64,000 bases of DNA, taken from NCBI GenBank assembly GCA_013397435.1, contig VZRG01000296.1:549633-613632 (forward strand), given 5' to 3'. The position numbers were made by a program, and so were the translations under genes. The DNA comes from Erythrocercus mccallii (Eukaryota; Chordata; Aves; Passeriformes; Dicruridae). Below, piece by piece: positions 9,801 through 21,300 of the stretch. The notes under the pieces were generated by a model. The model was not told where the DNA came from, did no database searches, and saw only the letters and a program-made list of their open reading frames with translations. Every line of letters begins with the position of its first letter. Positions within the stretch are counted from its first letter, which is position 1.

Positions 9801-12679
9801 CTGAAACTCTTGAGGCATTGATGAAGAAGGTTAATGACATAAGGAAAATGTCAAGTAATGCAAATTATCATAGCAATACACGACTATGTATAGCCAGATA
9901 TATGGAAGATGGTCTCTTTTACAGAGCTTTGGCTTTTCCTGTGGAATCAACATCATTTTTGTGGGTTGACTATGTGGATTTTGGAAACAAGAGTATGGTG
10001 GAGCGAGACCAGTTGATGCCTATTCCAGATTCTGCCACTGACCTACTATTCACACCCATGCAAGCTATTAAATTCTATCTGTCAGATCTTAGGGAGGCAG
10101 AATTTCCCGCAAGAATTACTACATGGTTTGTGAAAACATTCCTTGGCAAGCTGTTGAAGGCTGTAATTTTATCCAGAGAATCAGATGGAAAGGTTGTTGT
10201 AGAGTTGTATGATGGACAGCTCAAAGTAAGTCAGAAAATTAAAGAAAAGGTATTAGAAGAGTTTGCACAGGAAAGCTGTACGGAACAATTTAGAAGTAAT
10301 GAAGGAGAGATATGTCAGATGAAAGATGACAAAGAAATTGATAAAGTAAGTGTTAAAGATCCTGAAATACTTAAATTGAAAACTGAAGTGAAATGCCAAG
10401 TCTGTGGTGACTATTGCCAGGCAGATACTGGTGAGAATTTTGGAGATGAAGAGCAAACTGCGTGTGGCACACCAAAGTTGTGCAGTGGAGTCTCAAAACA
10501 GCAAACTTTACAGCACAGCAAAGAGCAAGGTTTTAGAAATACTTTCGGTGCTCTTCTGGAGAATGGAGAGGAATGTTGGATTGGACAGCCTGCGTCTCAC
10601 TCACTCTCTTATTCTGCTTTATATTCGAAGGAAATAATTGTAAATGCTCTCTCTGAATCTCAGAATGAAAGACCAAATTGTACAGGTCAACAAGAAAGGA
10701 GTAATAAAAATATACCTACATTAATTAGTCTTCCTCAACGTGATATCCAGGTGAATACCGAAGTAGCAGGTTATATTTCTCATATAAATAGTCCATCAAG
10801 TTTCTATGTTCACTTTGCAGAGGATGAAAACTTAATAATAAAACTAGCAGACGATTTAAATGAAAGCTTGGAGAATAGACGTTGGGAAAATTGCTTAAAT
10901 GAGCTCATGGTAGGGGATCTTATTGTTGCAGAGCATGATGCTGATTGTTTTTACTATAGAGCAGTTATTAAAACTCTGAAATCAGGAAGCTCCTATGAGG
11001 TAGAATTTATTGACTATGGTAATACTGCAGTTGTAAGTTCATCAAAAATCTGCAGAATTCCAGAAAAGTTCTTAACTGTGCCAAGATTTAGTGTTCATTG
11101 TTTCCTTAGCAGTGTAAAAAGTTTTCCTGGTGAAAGCTGGACTAAAGAAAGTGCTGCTTATTTTACAAGAACAGTAAGTGACAAGCCAGTAGCTTGCAAG
11201 TTCTTCCAGCAACATGGAGAAAAATGGGAAATAGATGTAATTTGTGATGGAGAGTCTTTGTCTAACATCCTTTTGCATAAAATAGACAACATAAAGTTGA
11301 AAAGCACATGGGTATTTGCTTTGAAAAACAAGCCTAAACAAAATGGTAATCCTTGCAAGTCTAAGAATAAATTAGGTAGCCAAAGTAAAACCAAGGCTGC
11401 TGGGATGAAAAATATTTCTGTAAAACCCTTAAGTCTCCTTCATCAGGTTTTAAATGCTGGACAAGTAGAAGCAGTAGAAGTAGTTAGTATTTTAAAGAGT
11501 GGAGAATTTTATGTACAGTTACTTAAAAATCTGCAAATACTACATGAATTAAATGTAATGCTTGATAAAGAAGTACAAAGAAGTGATTTCCTTAGAGTGG
11601 ATGACATTGAACAGGGACTGGAATGCATTACACAATCTGAACAGAACTTAAAATGGTATCGATCAAAAGTGGTAAAGAAATTTGTCAGGGAAAAGTTAAT
11701 GCTAGTTTTTTTCATGGATTATGGGACGCGTGAGATGGTGTCCTTAAATAATGCAAAGATGCTCAGTGATGACATTAAAAGTATTCCTAAACAAGCTGTT
11801 TTTTGTAGGTGGAATTGTTTTAAAAACCTGAAGAAAATTCACTTAGACCATGTAGTAAATGCACTCCTGGATTGTGAAATAAGGGTCTTGTTTTTGAGAT
11901 ATTTGAAATCATCTGATATGTGGGAGGTAGATATTTTAATAGGAGAAGTTACTCTTCAGGAGTATTTGAACCAGCTCTTAAGTCATTGTTGGACAATTGT
12001 TGGACCAGAAGAATGTAGTAATACAAACTGTAAGGAGTTAGATACATCACTCAAGATAAATCCAGTTATGTGGATGCTGCTGCGTAGTGGCAGAACATAT
12101 CCTGGGTGTGCAACTGCAGTTACTGATCCTTCAAACTTCAGCATCCAGTTTGAAATCTTCTTTGATTGCATGCGAAACTTGTCCTTGCTGCTCTCTGACC
12201 TTCCTGACAACTTGCCAGCTCTGCCAGAAGAACGTGTGACACCTGGTGCTACCTGCTTGATTGAGTTTGGACAGGAAGCAGAGTGGTACAGGGCAGAAAT
12301 TAATGAAGTAACAAGTCAGTCTGTTGTTCTTACATTTATTGATTACGGCTTTCTGAGGACCATCCCTTATTCTGATATCCATAAACTTAAACGTGTTCCA
12401 GAAAGTCTGTTATACTTGCCACGCTTGGCACACTCTTGCTCTTTGCATGATACCGTTCCTGGCAAGGGGGAACACTGGAGTGAGGAAGCTATACTTCTGT
12501 TTCAGAAGCTTCTTCATAAACCAGGTCTAATATTTCATTTTATCCACTACGGCTCTGAAATGAAGTTAGAGGTGGATGTTCTGTGTGAGGATAGCAATCT
12601 ATCTGATGCCCTAATTGCTGCAGGCCACGCAGTGTGCTCTCACGGTAGATGCTGTCCCATTCCAGTTGACAGACTCTAA
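6803..12679 (+). CDS. TDRD15: Tudor domain-containing protein 15
   Basis: A 1,958-residue protein in one intron-free block, close to the length of the human protein (about 1,930). It has eight extended-Tudor repeats. Each has a W/Y/F-x-R strand followed by the signature Asp at residues 94, 331, 573, 848, 1059, 1404, 1639 and 1847. Repeats 2-8 are preceded by a nuclease-like (SN) strand of the type SPxxFxxQ near 257, 497, 776, 986, 1327, 1563 and 1772. Only repeats 3, 5 and 6 keep the D-[FY]-G-N asparagine that helps hold dimethyl-arginine; the others read DTGH, DFGI, DYGY, DYGT and DYGF. A Lys/Arg-rich linker lies near 683-698 and a C-x2-C-x3-C cluster at 1198-1205. No signal peptide or membrane segment is seen. 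Tudor relatives scaffold germ granules and the piRNA machinery by binding methylated PIWI tails; that role is inferred here. The start was chosen because the ATG at 6,803 is five bases after a consensus acceptor and begins MESLTPSPDS. No stop or frameshift interrupts the frame. Confidence 0.93.
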   Translation: MESLTPSPDSVDKKLKITHVECHPECLVIVFQAQYNAGCELDYYILQNEIQRVFKVKDDVCVGGSCLVEDTEGEWHRGRVLRKKGNIYEAFLIDTGHVLAVEETHLAAACDELFQLPPKVILGVFASILPLGERWGPKAVNYFSSLVGLQITGHVKAVTPYQLFILEVPKIITDVLELQLGKFIDGDSFCLVVETLRALPQGMLCKRTPQLLKQKYPFRELLTLNNSEKPTDFWHVPDQLFPCLPVGSKENVKITGAISPNKFYCQVQKWQKELECLTGAMCSYYEALVGENTTPCDSLGLLCAAKRQNGQWHRGVIKKLLSDHVEVWFMDFGIIEIVPPSCIRKLKAEFMILPMISFPCALSCFGSQDETVIKFQLKELTQALIGQTSVCVHVDLYNNTEHLYYITLQKQNPGINAEHPENQNETAAPCVSLLETKNRSIALNHKRSPERNNSSKNYSGNKDTKTCLPEWDVSFSSSCKREELQMNSFYGAFVVYVVNPSDFWIQTCRYQNEFQALMQNIACTYNQCRDDEMVLKKPEPGLLCCARYSRDGCYYRGVVTKVFRVSIMVYFLDFGNTDAIPCHYVKTLLPQFSDLPALAMCCSLACTSPVDGVWVKRETDFFKSMVLNKPLLLHVIGKQNNKYIVNVQCHTGFLQGNVATCMVQAGYAEYRLKPPDSVLRAAKKQHNKNHLKRKKEKINAEKTSNICENKVSGNGDILQKERSLNVPPVPRESFVPSCLGEGAVSKMHKLVCEEKLVYKGLVFKPGAVYEVVCSCIFSPADFSCQLQNKLPELHNLMEQIQTYYKDHTSPYKTGQVACVVKYPKDGRWYRATVVQQVSANEVDVVFVDYGYRERVSLKDVQGVIPDFLTLESQAFRCGLKNVVLQTDSVNWSEEVHRQFEDFISSGGPLTCTIYALVLVSPNCLCNVVDLQTPLSSVEEFLREHGLTQSECVGWRNISSLGSLYSFCYSSFNLKIGSEEEVYITHINSPSKFYCQLNRNTETLEALMKKVNDIRKMSSNANYHSNTRLCIARYMEDGLFYRALAFPVESTSFLWVDYVDFGNKSMVERDQLMPIPDSATDLLFTPMQAIKFYLSDLREAEFPARITTWFVKTFLGKLLKAVILSRESDGKVVVELYDGQLKVSQKIKEKVLEEFAQESCTEQFRSNEGEICQMKDDKEIDKVSVKDPEILKLKTEVKCQVCGDYCQADTGENFGDEEQTACGTPKLCSGVSKQQTLQHSKEQGFRNTFGALLENGEECWIGQPASHSLSYSALYSKEIIVNALSESQNERPNCTGQQERSNKNIPTLISLPQRDIQVNTEVAGYISHINSPSSFYVHFAEDENLIIKLADDLNESLENRRWENCLNELMVGDLIVAEHDADCFYYRAVIKTLKSGSSYEVEFIDYGNTAVVSSSKICRIPEKFLTVPRFSVHCFLSSVKSFPGESWTKESAAYFTRTVSDKPVACKFFQQHGEKWEIDVICDGESLSNILLHKIDNIKLKSTWVFALKNKPKQNGNPCKSKNKLGSQSKTKAAGMKNISVKPLSLLHQVLNAGQVEAVEVVSILKSGEFYVQLLKNLQILHELNVMLDKEVQRSDFLRVDDIEQGLECITQSEQNLKWYRSKVVKKFVREKLMLVFFMDYGTREMVSLNNAKMLSDDIKSIPKQAVFCRWNCFKNLKKIHLDHVVNALLDCEIRVLFLRYLKSSDMWEVDILIGEVTLQEYLNQLLSHCWTIVGPEECSNTNCKELDTSLKINPVMWMLLRSGRTYPGCATAVTDPSNFSIQFEIFFDCMRNLSLLLSDLPDNLPALPEERVTPGATCLIEFGQEAEWYRAEINEVTSQSVVLTFIDYGFLRTIPYSDIHKLKRVPESLLYLPRLAHSCSLHDTVPGKGEHWSEEAILLFQKLLHKPGLIFHFIHYGSEMKLEVDVLCEDSNLSDALIAAGHAVCSHGRCCPIPVDRL

Positions 12680-15420
12680 TCAGAAAAAAGAATTGCAAGT
12701 GAAGTGGCTAGATTCTAGTTAACATGCCTCCCTTTGTGAACTAGAATTATGATGAAAATTCTGATTTTGCTGACAGAAGTTGGGCAAAGAAGAGAAACAA
12801 AAAAGCTTTTTGAAGCACAGTATTAGCTATAAAAAAGTTTCAAAGAAAGGAGTGTGGTAAACTGGCTGCTGTAATACCATTAACAAAAGATTTGAGTTTA
12901 CAACACTAAAAGGAAAGAAAACCTACAAAAGATGGACAGTACTGTGAGGATGTGATTTTTTTGCAGCATTATGATGACAAGAAAAGTAAAGTTGTCATAA
13001 CAGAGTAAATCTGCTACCAGAACCACTGGCTGAGACTTGTGATTCTGATGTTCTACAGTCTGGAAAGACAGTGTGTGAAGCTGCTGTCAAAGAATTAGTT
13101 GAATAATCAGTAGGCTGCAGTTAGAAAAGCACTACTTCAAAGCTAAATAAATCGAAACAGCCTTTTGTTGGGATGCTCTCAAAGTTTCTGTATTAATTGC
13201 AGTAATGTCTGGTTTACTGTGGTGATGTCTCTATGTTTTGGATGTTCAGAAAACAAAGATGCCAGACATACTATTCTCTTTGTTTCTGATTCCAGAGTTT
13301 CCATGTGAGAAAAGTTCTAGCATTTACTGGATCTGGATTCCCATTTCTGGGAGAGAGATGCATTAAGTTGTTTTCAATTAGCTCTTGATGTACAGATGCT
13401 ATTGCCCCTTCTGAAGGTTCTCTTGGTATCTGAGTTGAATTATTTTGGGGTTTTTCACTCTGCTGAGCATGTGCCACTGGTATCTCTCTTCATTCCATGT
13501 GCCAGAATGATGAGAGGCAGTTTTTTCCAGATGCTTAGTCAATACACTGTAAAGTCAAAATACTGTTTGTATCTTAAAGGGAAACATTCCGAACCTTTCC
13601 TTCTTTTCTCCTTCATGGGAGGAGGAGAGTTCAGAACTGAAAAGTGATGGTAATACTGTATATCTTAGAAGGGTATTTTTTTTCAGTATCTAGTCTGAAA
13701 TAGTAAGAATTTGTCAACTGTTTTTCTGATTTATTTGTTTGTTTATTTTATTTTTTGCCCTCACCTCCTTCCTCATTTTGTTTGGACAAAGATAAAGTAT
13801 GAAGAATCCTGAAGCAGTGAGGGGTTTTCTTTGCATCCTCTGTGATCAGTGAGAAAATGACTACAACCCTAATGATAGACAAGATACCTAATGCATCTCT
13901 AGAACTAAAGAAGATTTAACAACATGTATCCCCTTTTCCCTCCTGCCCCTCCCCACCCCTCCCCTCCACATCATGATGTATTTAATTCATGTCAAAATCT
14001 GAAAGCTTTATCTAGAAAACAAATGTTTTAATTTTTTTTCCATAAGAGAGACAGGTCTGGGAAACTCAAATAAGAGGGGACACAATGCTAGCTGATCTTT
14101 ACAGAGCTCACTCTGCTGGTGAATTATTCTTGACGCTTATAATATTTTCATTTTAGATGAAAAATGCCCATTACTATCAAATCAGAATATGTGTAAGATC
14201 AAATTTCTCAAGTAAATACTGTTTAAAATATCAGTAGTGTTATGTTAATATAGTGATTAGAAAAAAGTGGTGGGGGTTGTAACCATTTATGATTTCTAAT
14301 TTATATTGCACTGTTTCTTTATATTTCAGAATTTCAAGTTTTTCCTGCTTAAAATTGTAAGCTTACCTGAAACATTCTTTGTCAATAGTTAGACATACTG
14401 CTGGCTGTTAGTATAAAAAACAAAGGTTGTATTGTACAACATTACTCATGTTGAGTGATGACTTTTACACTTGCTGTGCTGGTTCATTGTAGTGCCACGT
14501 AGAAGCACTGACACTTCACTGATTCTAACTTCCAGCTGTCTTTCAGTTGGAAAAGTAGGATCTTGGGCATCTGTTCTTTTTAAAAATCATTTGGATACAT
14601 TAAATGCAGACATGTGTACAGTAATACACAATTTCCTTGTTTTGTTAGACGGTTTTTTGCTAATGCACATTGTACTTTATAACTTGTATGTGGTTGTAGA
14701 ATTCTGCTTCTCTAATGTTACAAAATGGAGCCTAGAAATGATGTATGAATAAGAAAAAAATAAACAGCTGTGTGTACTATTTTTATGTTTTGCAACTGTT
14801 AGATTTGCAAGAATCTGTGTTTTGTTTTCAACTTGTAATGAGACTAGCTCGTGATAGTAATTCCTTTCCTGAAGATCTGATACTCAAAATGCTTCAAGTA
14901 AAAATAAGATAATTGAAAGTATCTCAGTATTATACTGCATCTGTAAATACAAAGAATGTCATGTTGCCACTGTTGATGCAGATTCTCAGAAGTGCATTAC
15001 AAGGATATGTTATGATCGTTAGATTGAGTTGCTGGGAGGTCTGGCTGTGTGTTTTATGCTCAGTCTTCCTTCTCTGCTGTTACAACATTTTTCTTGTAAG
15101 AAGGAGAATCAGAACTCAGTTGGAAGAATTTGTCAATTATTTAAGATGTAGAACTTTAGGTGTGTTTTCCTATTTTAGACTGAGCATAATGCTGAACAAA
15201 TGTAGTACTTTGTGTAGTAGTAAATTTTTTTTGCTAAAATTTAATTTGAAAGTAATGTTTATCTCTTTTTTGTATTTTTGCATTTATTTATACTGTATCA
15301 TTAATGACTGTGATTATTTTTAATCCACAAAAGCGATAAGTTTCATTTGTATGGAATTCAAAACATTCATGTGTATACTGCCTTTTTGTCATGAATAAAG
15401 TAAAACTAATACTAAAAATA
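12680..15420 (+). other. TDRD15: Probable TDRD15 3' UTR with alternative poly(A) signals
   Basis: AT-rich sequence directly after the stop codon with no recognised repeat. AATAAA signals occur at 13,146-13,151, 14,759-14,764 and 15,394-15,399, followed by a cluster of AATAAATAAAA just beyond. A C-rich low-complexity patch lies at about 13,930-13,970. Short frames (up to 136 codons) show no domain. The most distal signal would give a 3' UTR of about 2.7 kb. Which signal is used cannot be told from sequence. Confidence 0.5.
15394..15399 (+). terminator. Distal AATAAA polyadenylation signal
   Basis: Canonical AATAAA in ATGAATAAAGTAAAAC, followed by further A/T-rich AATAAA copies near 15,420. 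It is the last signal in a uniform AT-rich tract after the TDRD15 stop codon and is a plausible transcript end. Confidence 0.4.
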
Positions 15421-17880
15421 ATAAATAAAATCCTTATCTCCTCTGTGTAATTCGCCCTGCCTAAGACATTCTGAAGTTTTCTGTGACCTTTGCTGTTGAT
15501 GAATGCATTGGAAAATACCTGAAGCTACATCAGTATGTGTTGCGTGGGACTTCCAGAAGGAAGTACCTCTTGCTGATTCTGCTGAACATTTTTGGCTGAT
15601 TTGGGAGTAACTTTGCACTACCTCCAGAGGAAATGTGGTCAGACTTGAGCTGCCAGAAACTGTGGGCCTGAGAGTTGGAGAAAAGATCATTGAGGATTCA
15701 TGTGGGAAGAGAGGCAAAGAAGGAAAAGGCTTCTCTGGGAGTAGGAGATGGGCAGATCAGATGCTTTTGAAGGGCTGACTGTTGATGTTGGTATGGGTCA
15801 GGCAGCATAGCAGTGTAAGCTTTCAGGCTTACAATTCAGAAATTGGGGCTTCAGTGCTAAACTAGTGTGTTAAGATTAGTTTTCAGTAAAAAGTTAGAAA
15901 ATTAGGTGGGAGTATAGTGTTTGAAGAGGAGCTCCTAGAAGCTAACAGATTATCATCTCTTTCATAAAGGCAAATTAAAAGACGGAAAAGAGCCTTTGAC
16001 AGTGCTTTTAATTACTCATTAATTACTAATTAATTACCACTCTGCAGAGGACTGCATGTGCGTGCTTGAGGGTTTTCTGTTAGCTGCAGACCAAGGGCTG
16101 GGGACAAGTTTCACTCTTCACAGACAACTGCACTTCCTACCTTTAATTTTTTGCTATCCCCTGTGCCTTGTCTTTGCCCACACCTCTCAAACACACAGCC
16201 CATCCCAAATGTAATACCTGTGTCTGGCCATGATGGCTGCGTCTGAATCAGTAGACTCAGGGTCCCCAAACAACAATAGCCAAGGGTTAACCTGAGCCAT
16301 AGTGCTGGTCAAGGCTGGATTCAAACCAGGTTTGGAGAAAACTGTTATCATTGCTATGCAGGTACAACTATGAGTCAATTATCTCACTCCAGAAGTAGTG
16401 GAAAGCCCAGGACCTGTTGAGGCTGCGTGCCAGGATCTCCTTTTGAATAGGGACACCTCTCATGGTTACTCCTTGAGACTGAGAGATTGCTTCCTGCAGC
16501 AGATTCTCAGTGAATAATAGCTTGTTAAACTTCGAAATCGTAGCTATGTGATACAGAGGACATGCAGTCCTTTAGACATAAACCATTGATCAAGACTGAG
16601 GTTAGGGATGGATCCAGCTATAGCTAAACTTTTTGAGAAGGAGTTGGAAACCAGAGGGGTCCTTTCTGAGGCTTATGACTCAACAGGAGGATCTCCCTGT
16701 CAATTTTGTCTGACCCTGACCTCTATGCAGTAAATAATCAAGTGTATCTTGCCATCAGATTTTGTTAAACCACTCTTAAATTATCAGGTTTTTTTTATCA
16801 GTGAAACGTTTTGCTGCTTCTTTCTTAAAAATGCATCACTCTATCTGCAATAAGGAAGCAATGGAGTATTTGCTCATGAAGATTGCTCATTATACCAAGT
16901 TCTAAGAACATCATAAGGACCACAGGCAGCAATCCAGAGGGAAGAGGCTGGAGAAATGGGTCAATAGAAACAAAGAAATGTAATAGGCACAAATGGCCAT
17001 GAATTAAAATGAAAGGTTTAGGCTGGAAAGCATGATCTTTTTAGAATGAAGACAGTCAAGTGTTACAGAAGGTTGTCCAGAGAGAGCGAGTGCGGTCTCC
17101 ATCCTTGGTACTTGCCATCGCCCAACTGGATGAAGTTTTGAGAAACCTGGTCTGACCACATAGCTGACCCAGTTCAGGGCAGGAGGTTAACTAAGGGAAC
17201 TCTAGAGGTACCTCTTCACTTGAATTTCCCTGTTACTGCTGCAGCTACTCTTCATACCTTAGCAACATCCAAAGCCTTGCTTTGACTACTTGAAAGGGAT
17301 CAGGGTACCTCTTCCCTGGCAGATTGTGTTCTCTCCCACTTACCGACAACTCCTGTGTAGACACTGTAGAGTGTATGTGCTACATGGAGGTACAAGAAGA
17401 GGGCAGAAAATACTTCTTCCTCAGAAAGCCAAGGAGTTGTCTTTTGATCCCTTCTGAGTAGTCCTGGGGAACAGGGATTCCCAAAAAACCCCAGCTCTGA
17501 TAATGTATAAAGCTTTACTGGCTGATTTGAAAGTGGGAATAGCAGAGAGTGGGACTGCCGCTCCAGTTACAGCTGGGAATAATTTTTAGCATCCAGTGTG
17601 CGCAGGGCAGCAGGAGATACTTGGCATGAGAGAAGTTTGTGATAACAGCTTGACTGCTCTCCTGATTGCCCTGGGAGGTATGTGTATGGTGTCCTTAAAG
17701 GCACACAGGGATGTGCTCCTTCTCTTGCCTGTGTGTGGGAGGCAGATTGTTCTGATGGATCCTGGGAGCTGCACTGGCAGCTGCTGGCCCTGTGCACAGA
17801 GGGGTTGCTCCTGGTACACCTGCAGGGACCACCCTGGCCTTAAATATCCCTGTAAATGACGATCTCTCTGCTTATGTTCT
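15421..17880. other. Gene-free DNA, no recognised feature
   Basis: Mixed-composition unique sequence with only short unsupported frames. A somewhat GC-richer portion at 17,540-17,840 leads into the CR1 that follows but does not match CR1 as I know it. I see no RNA gene or promoter. Confidence 0.5.
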
Positions 17881-17884
17881 CAGA

Positions 17885-18345
17885 AAAGGTGAAACCTGGA
17901 GTGTCCAGCTCTCCACTCTTCAGCACAGGAAAGACAGGCCTGTTGGAGGCCATGAAGATGCTCAGGGAGCTGTAACACCTCTCCTGTGGAGACAGGCTAA
18001 GAGAGCTGGGGTTCAGTTTGGATAAGGAAAGGCTAAATGGGAACTTTATAGCAGCCTTCCAGTACCTAAAGCATAAAAACGAAGCTGGGGAGAAACATTT
18101 TAGCAGGGCCTGTTGCAATAGGGCAGGTTTTACACTTAAAAAAGGTAGACTAAGAGTAGATACAAGGAAAAGCTTTATTGCAGCAGGGGCTGTGAAACAC
18201 TGGCAGTTTGCTCAGAGGTGGTAGATGCCCCATCACTGGAAACATTTAAGAGCGGTTTGGACATGGCTCTGAGCAACCTAATCCTGCTGGAGATGTTCCT
18301 GCAGGGAGATCGGACTAGATGAGCCTTAGAGGTCTCATGATTTGG
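17885..18345 (+). mobile_element. CR1 LINE fragment, 3' part, sense
   Basis: Reads in the + direction through the CR1 3' region. Recognisable blocks are CAGCACAGGAAAGACA near 17,920, AGATGCTCAGGGAGCTG near 17,957, CTTCCAGTACCTAAAG near 18,056 and GATGCCCCATCACTGGAAA near 18,225. It lacks the clean ATTCTATGATTCT terminus; the end is diverged to GGTCTCATGATTTGGC. It is 5' truncated and inactive, and moderately diverged, so probably not recent. Confidence 0.85.
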
Positions 18346-21300
18346 CAGAGTAGAAGAAGGTTGGAGATGCTATTTTAGGTGATGCCTGATATAAGAAACT
18401 GTTTGGTGGCCAATTCCTGTTAGCTGCAGAGAAATAGATGCCATATTTGCAGGTTGATTATTCAAAAGCACTTAAAAATGCACATTTCCATTAATGCCAA
18501 CCAAATTTCTATATCTCAATTGTTTACATACAGTTTAAAATCTCATCTTTTTTTTAAAATTTCTCTTCAAGAATCAATTTTTCCATCATAATACACATTG
18601 TGAAACAAAATCATGGAAATATTTAGTCAGCTCTGAACTGACTTTAGGGACAGCTATCTTGATTCCTGCAGTTTTAATAAGAAAAGTTTTTGGGCTACTG
18701 TGTCTAGATCTGCATAATGAAGGAATTAAAATGGTGATTGCAGCATAATTTTTAGTGAGCAGTAAACATTAGGAATCCTACTGAGTGACCCTGAAATATA
18801 ATTAGGCCTAGTTCTGTGAAATTATTTTCCTGTGAATATAAAGAAATTGAATAAAAGTAGAGTTTAAATGGGTTTAATATTCTTTTTATTTTTGTACTTT
18901 AAAGGAATACCAGGGTGTTAAGAGGGAAAACACTATTTGACAGACTTTGATTAATTCTTTAGTGTTTAATCACCTTGATTTCATAGGAGTTTGAACTTAA
19001 CGCATAATGTATGATCAAGCCCTTTAATTATGTTCATTTTCTTTTAAGCCATGGAGTGCCATTGATCTCTAATCTGACATTCCATATAACATGGAATTTC
19101 ACTTACTTTTGCATTAAGCCAGTATTCCCCCTTCTGCCTCCAAGGGTTCAAGCCTTCATCTCTCATTTCCCACCTTCAAGCTAAAAGCTTGGTACTCACC
19201 CCCTTGAAGCTGTTTTACTGTACTAAAAAGTATTAAAGAGCTGTGATATGTCTCTCTAGCCACAGGAGTCAAGCCTAGTAACTAGACAACTTCTTGAGCA
19301 GGGGAAAACCTACGCTCCAGTTTCTCCTCAAAGGAATTCAGAAGTATTTTTATATGAAAAACTCATTGATGAAGCAATTCTGGGGGCAGATATTAGGAGT
19401 TTCATAATCCTGTCATGTTCACTGCATTTTGCATCCTTTATTTCCCCTAATTAATCTTGGATCCTTTTCAGCAAAGCAGGACAACCTTTAGCAAGAGATA
19501 TCAAATGGCTGATAGCTCTTGGATTAAACCACACACCTGAAAGAAATTAAAAACAAAACTAAGAAAAGGGAAAGACCAACTTTGGTCTGAATTAGAGAAT
19601 TAACTTTGCATTTTTTTCACTTGAATTGACTGTACCAGCCTACTTCATAGTAGAAAGTATCCTCATCTTCTGTTTTGAAGGATGAAGCATAGTAGAGTAT
19701 GGGGCAAATTAAGCTTTAGCTTTATAAGGATCTACAGGACTGTGAATGAGCGGATGGAAGAACCTCCTTGCAGCGTAAGTTGGCCAAAAGAAGGTTGGCC
19801 TCTCAGGTGCCCCTAGGTAGTGTTTCTGTTTGGCTGATTTAAGCATTTCTCCCTTCGGACTCATGAGTCATTAAGAACGTATCCCAAAACATCTGCCCTG
19901 TGCCATGGGCTGTGGAATCTACTCTGATAGCCAGATGGAAAAGTTAAGTGAAACTTATTAGGCCTTATTTTGTGCCTAATGAGATGTAATGCCTTAAAAA
20001 AGTTTATGGCACTAGATCCAGAAAAGGGCTTGTACAGTATCTAACATTCGGGTTTTGTGTCCCAGGCACAGAAACCTTTTGGGAATGTGAAGGCTTCCTG
20101 TAGTCTGTATGGGGGAATGTCTGATCTCTCAGTGTGGGATTTAAAACAGTCTACATATTGGTCGTAGATAAACATGAGGATGAGAAGATATTTTAGGTTT
20201 TGCACCCTTCCAGGACAAGGTGTGTGGAGCGTAAGTAGGGACATCTGTCTGTGCAGTCTTTCCCTGCACATCTGAAAATAGCTCATGCAACATGGTGAGC
20301 AGTTGTTCATAAAACACATCCACCAGTTAAGAAGATAATGCTAATTTTTCATACAGTGTGTGCTGTTTACATAATTTCCTCAGCTGTTGTGAGTTCCAAG
20401 AACAAATTCCTACTAAAGCCATAGCCAGAACTGCTTTCCCCTATGGGAAAGCCTACAGACTGACTTTTTGAGAAAGAACAATTTCCCTTCTTTCTGAAGC
20501 TGTGCAGCAGTGCAGCAAGGCATTTGGGATTCCTCATGCAAAAGAGGAAAGAGTACGATTTGGTAGCCTAGCTGCTAAGGTACAGAATTAGAGAGATTAA
20601 GGTATGTGCTCTAAATGCTTGGTTCTCTGATCTGTTCATTACTTTGTCTACAGCAGAGCAGTTTCAAGAGGAGTGAATGAAAAGGTTACTTATGCCTTTA
20701 TAGCTTGGTGATGGAAGGTATGTTTTTGGACACTATCAAGCTGAAAACATCCATTGTTTTCTAGGTGAATGATTTAACTATTAAACTGCTGATTGATGTT
20801 TGCTACCCTCTTCTCTGTCAACTCTTAAAAATAAAAAAAATAGGTTAAGAGCCCTAGTCCATGTTTTATGCAAAGTGGTTTCTTAGAGAAGCCTTTTCAT
20901 GACCAGATAGCCCTGAGGGGCAGAAAGAACATCTGTCTGCTTTTTGAGTGCCTGTCCCCAGAATGATGTCAGGTGAAAAAAGCCCAAGCTTGGGGTGTAT
21001 GTGGGAGCACTGAACTGGTGACACTGAAGTAGTTCAGGGTGTGCTTGGGAGTATAGTTCCTGGTGCCTGGGGAACTGGAAAATCAGATAGGGTGGCAGCT
21101 TGTACTTGCTGTAGATGCAGCAGCTGTTGAACAAGTTGTTTTAAATAACAAGTTTGAACCTGAACAATACAATTCTGCTTAATGCTTACTATAGGATTTT
21201 ATTACATTTAGTCCATGCAACCTAATTAATGCAGTTAGTTTTCTTCAGAAACATTTCAGTGTATTTTTAAATTAGAGTTTATTGGTGATGGGATTTTTTT

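Noticed and set aside
14913..15323. 136-codon frame downstream of TDRD15
   Set aside because: It is Cys/Phe/Leu-rich as expected from AT-rich 3' UTR, lacks a domain, and lies within the likely UTR.
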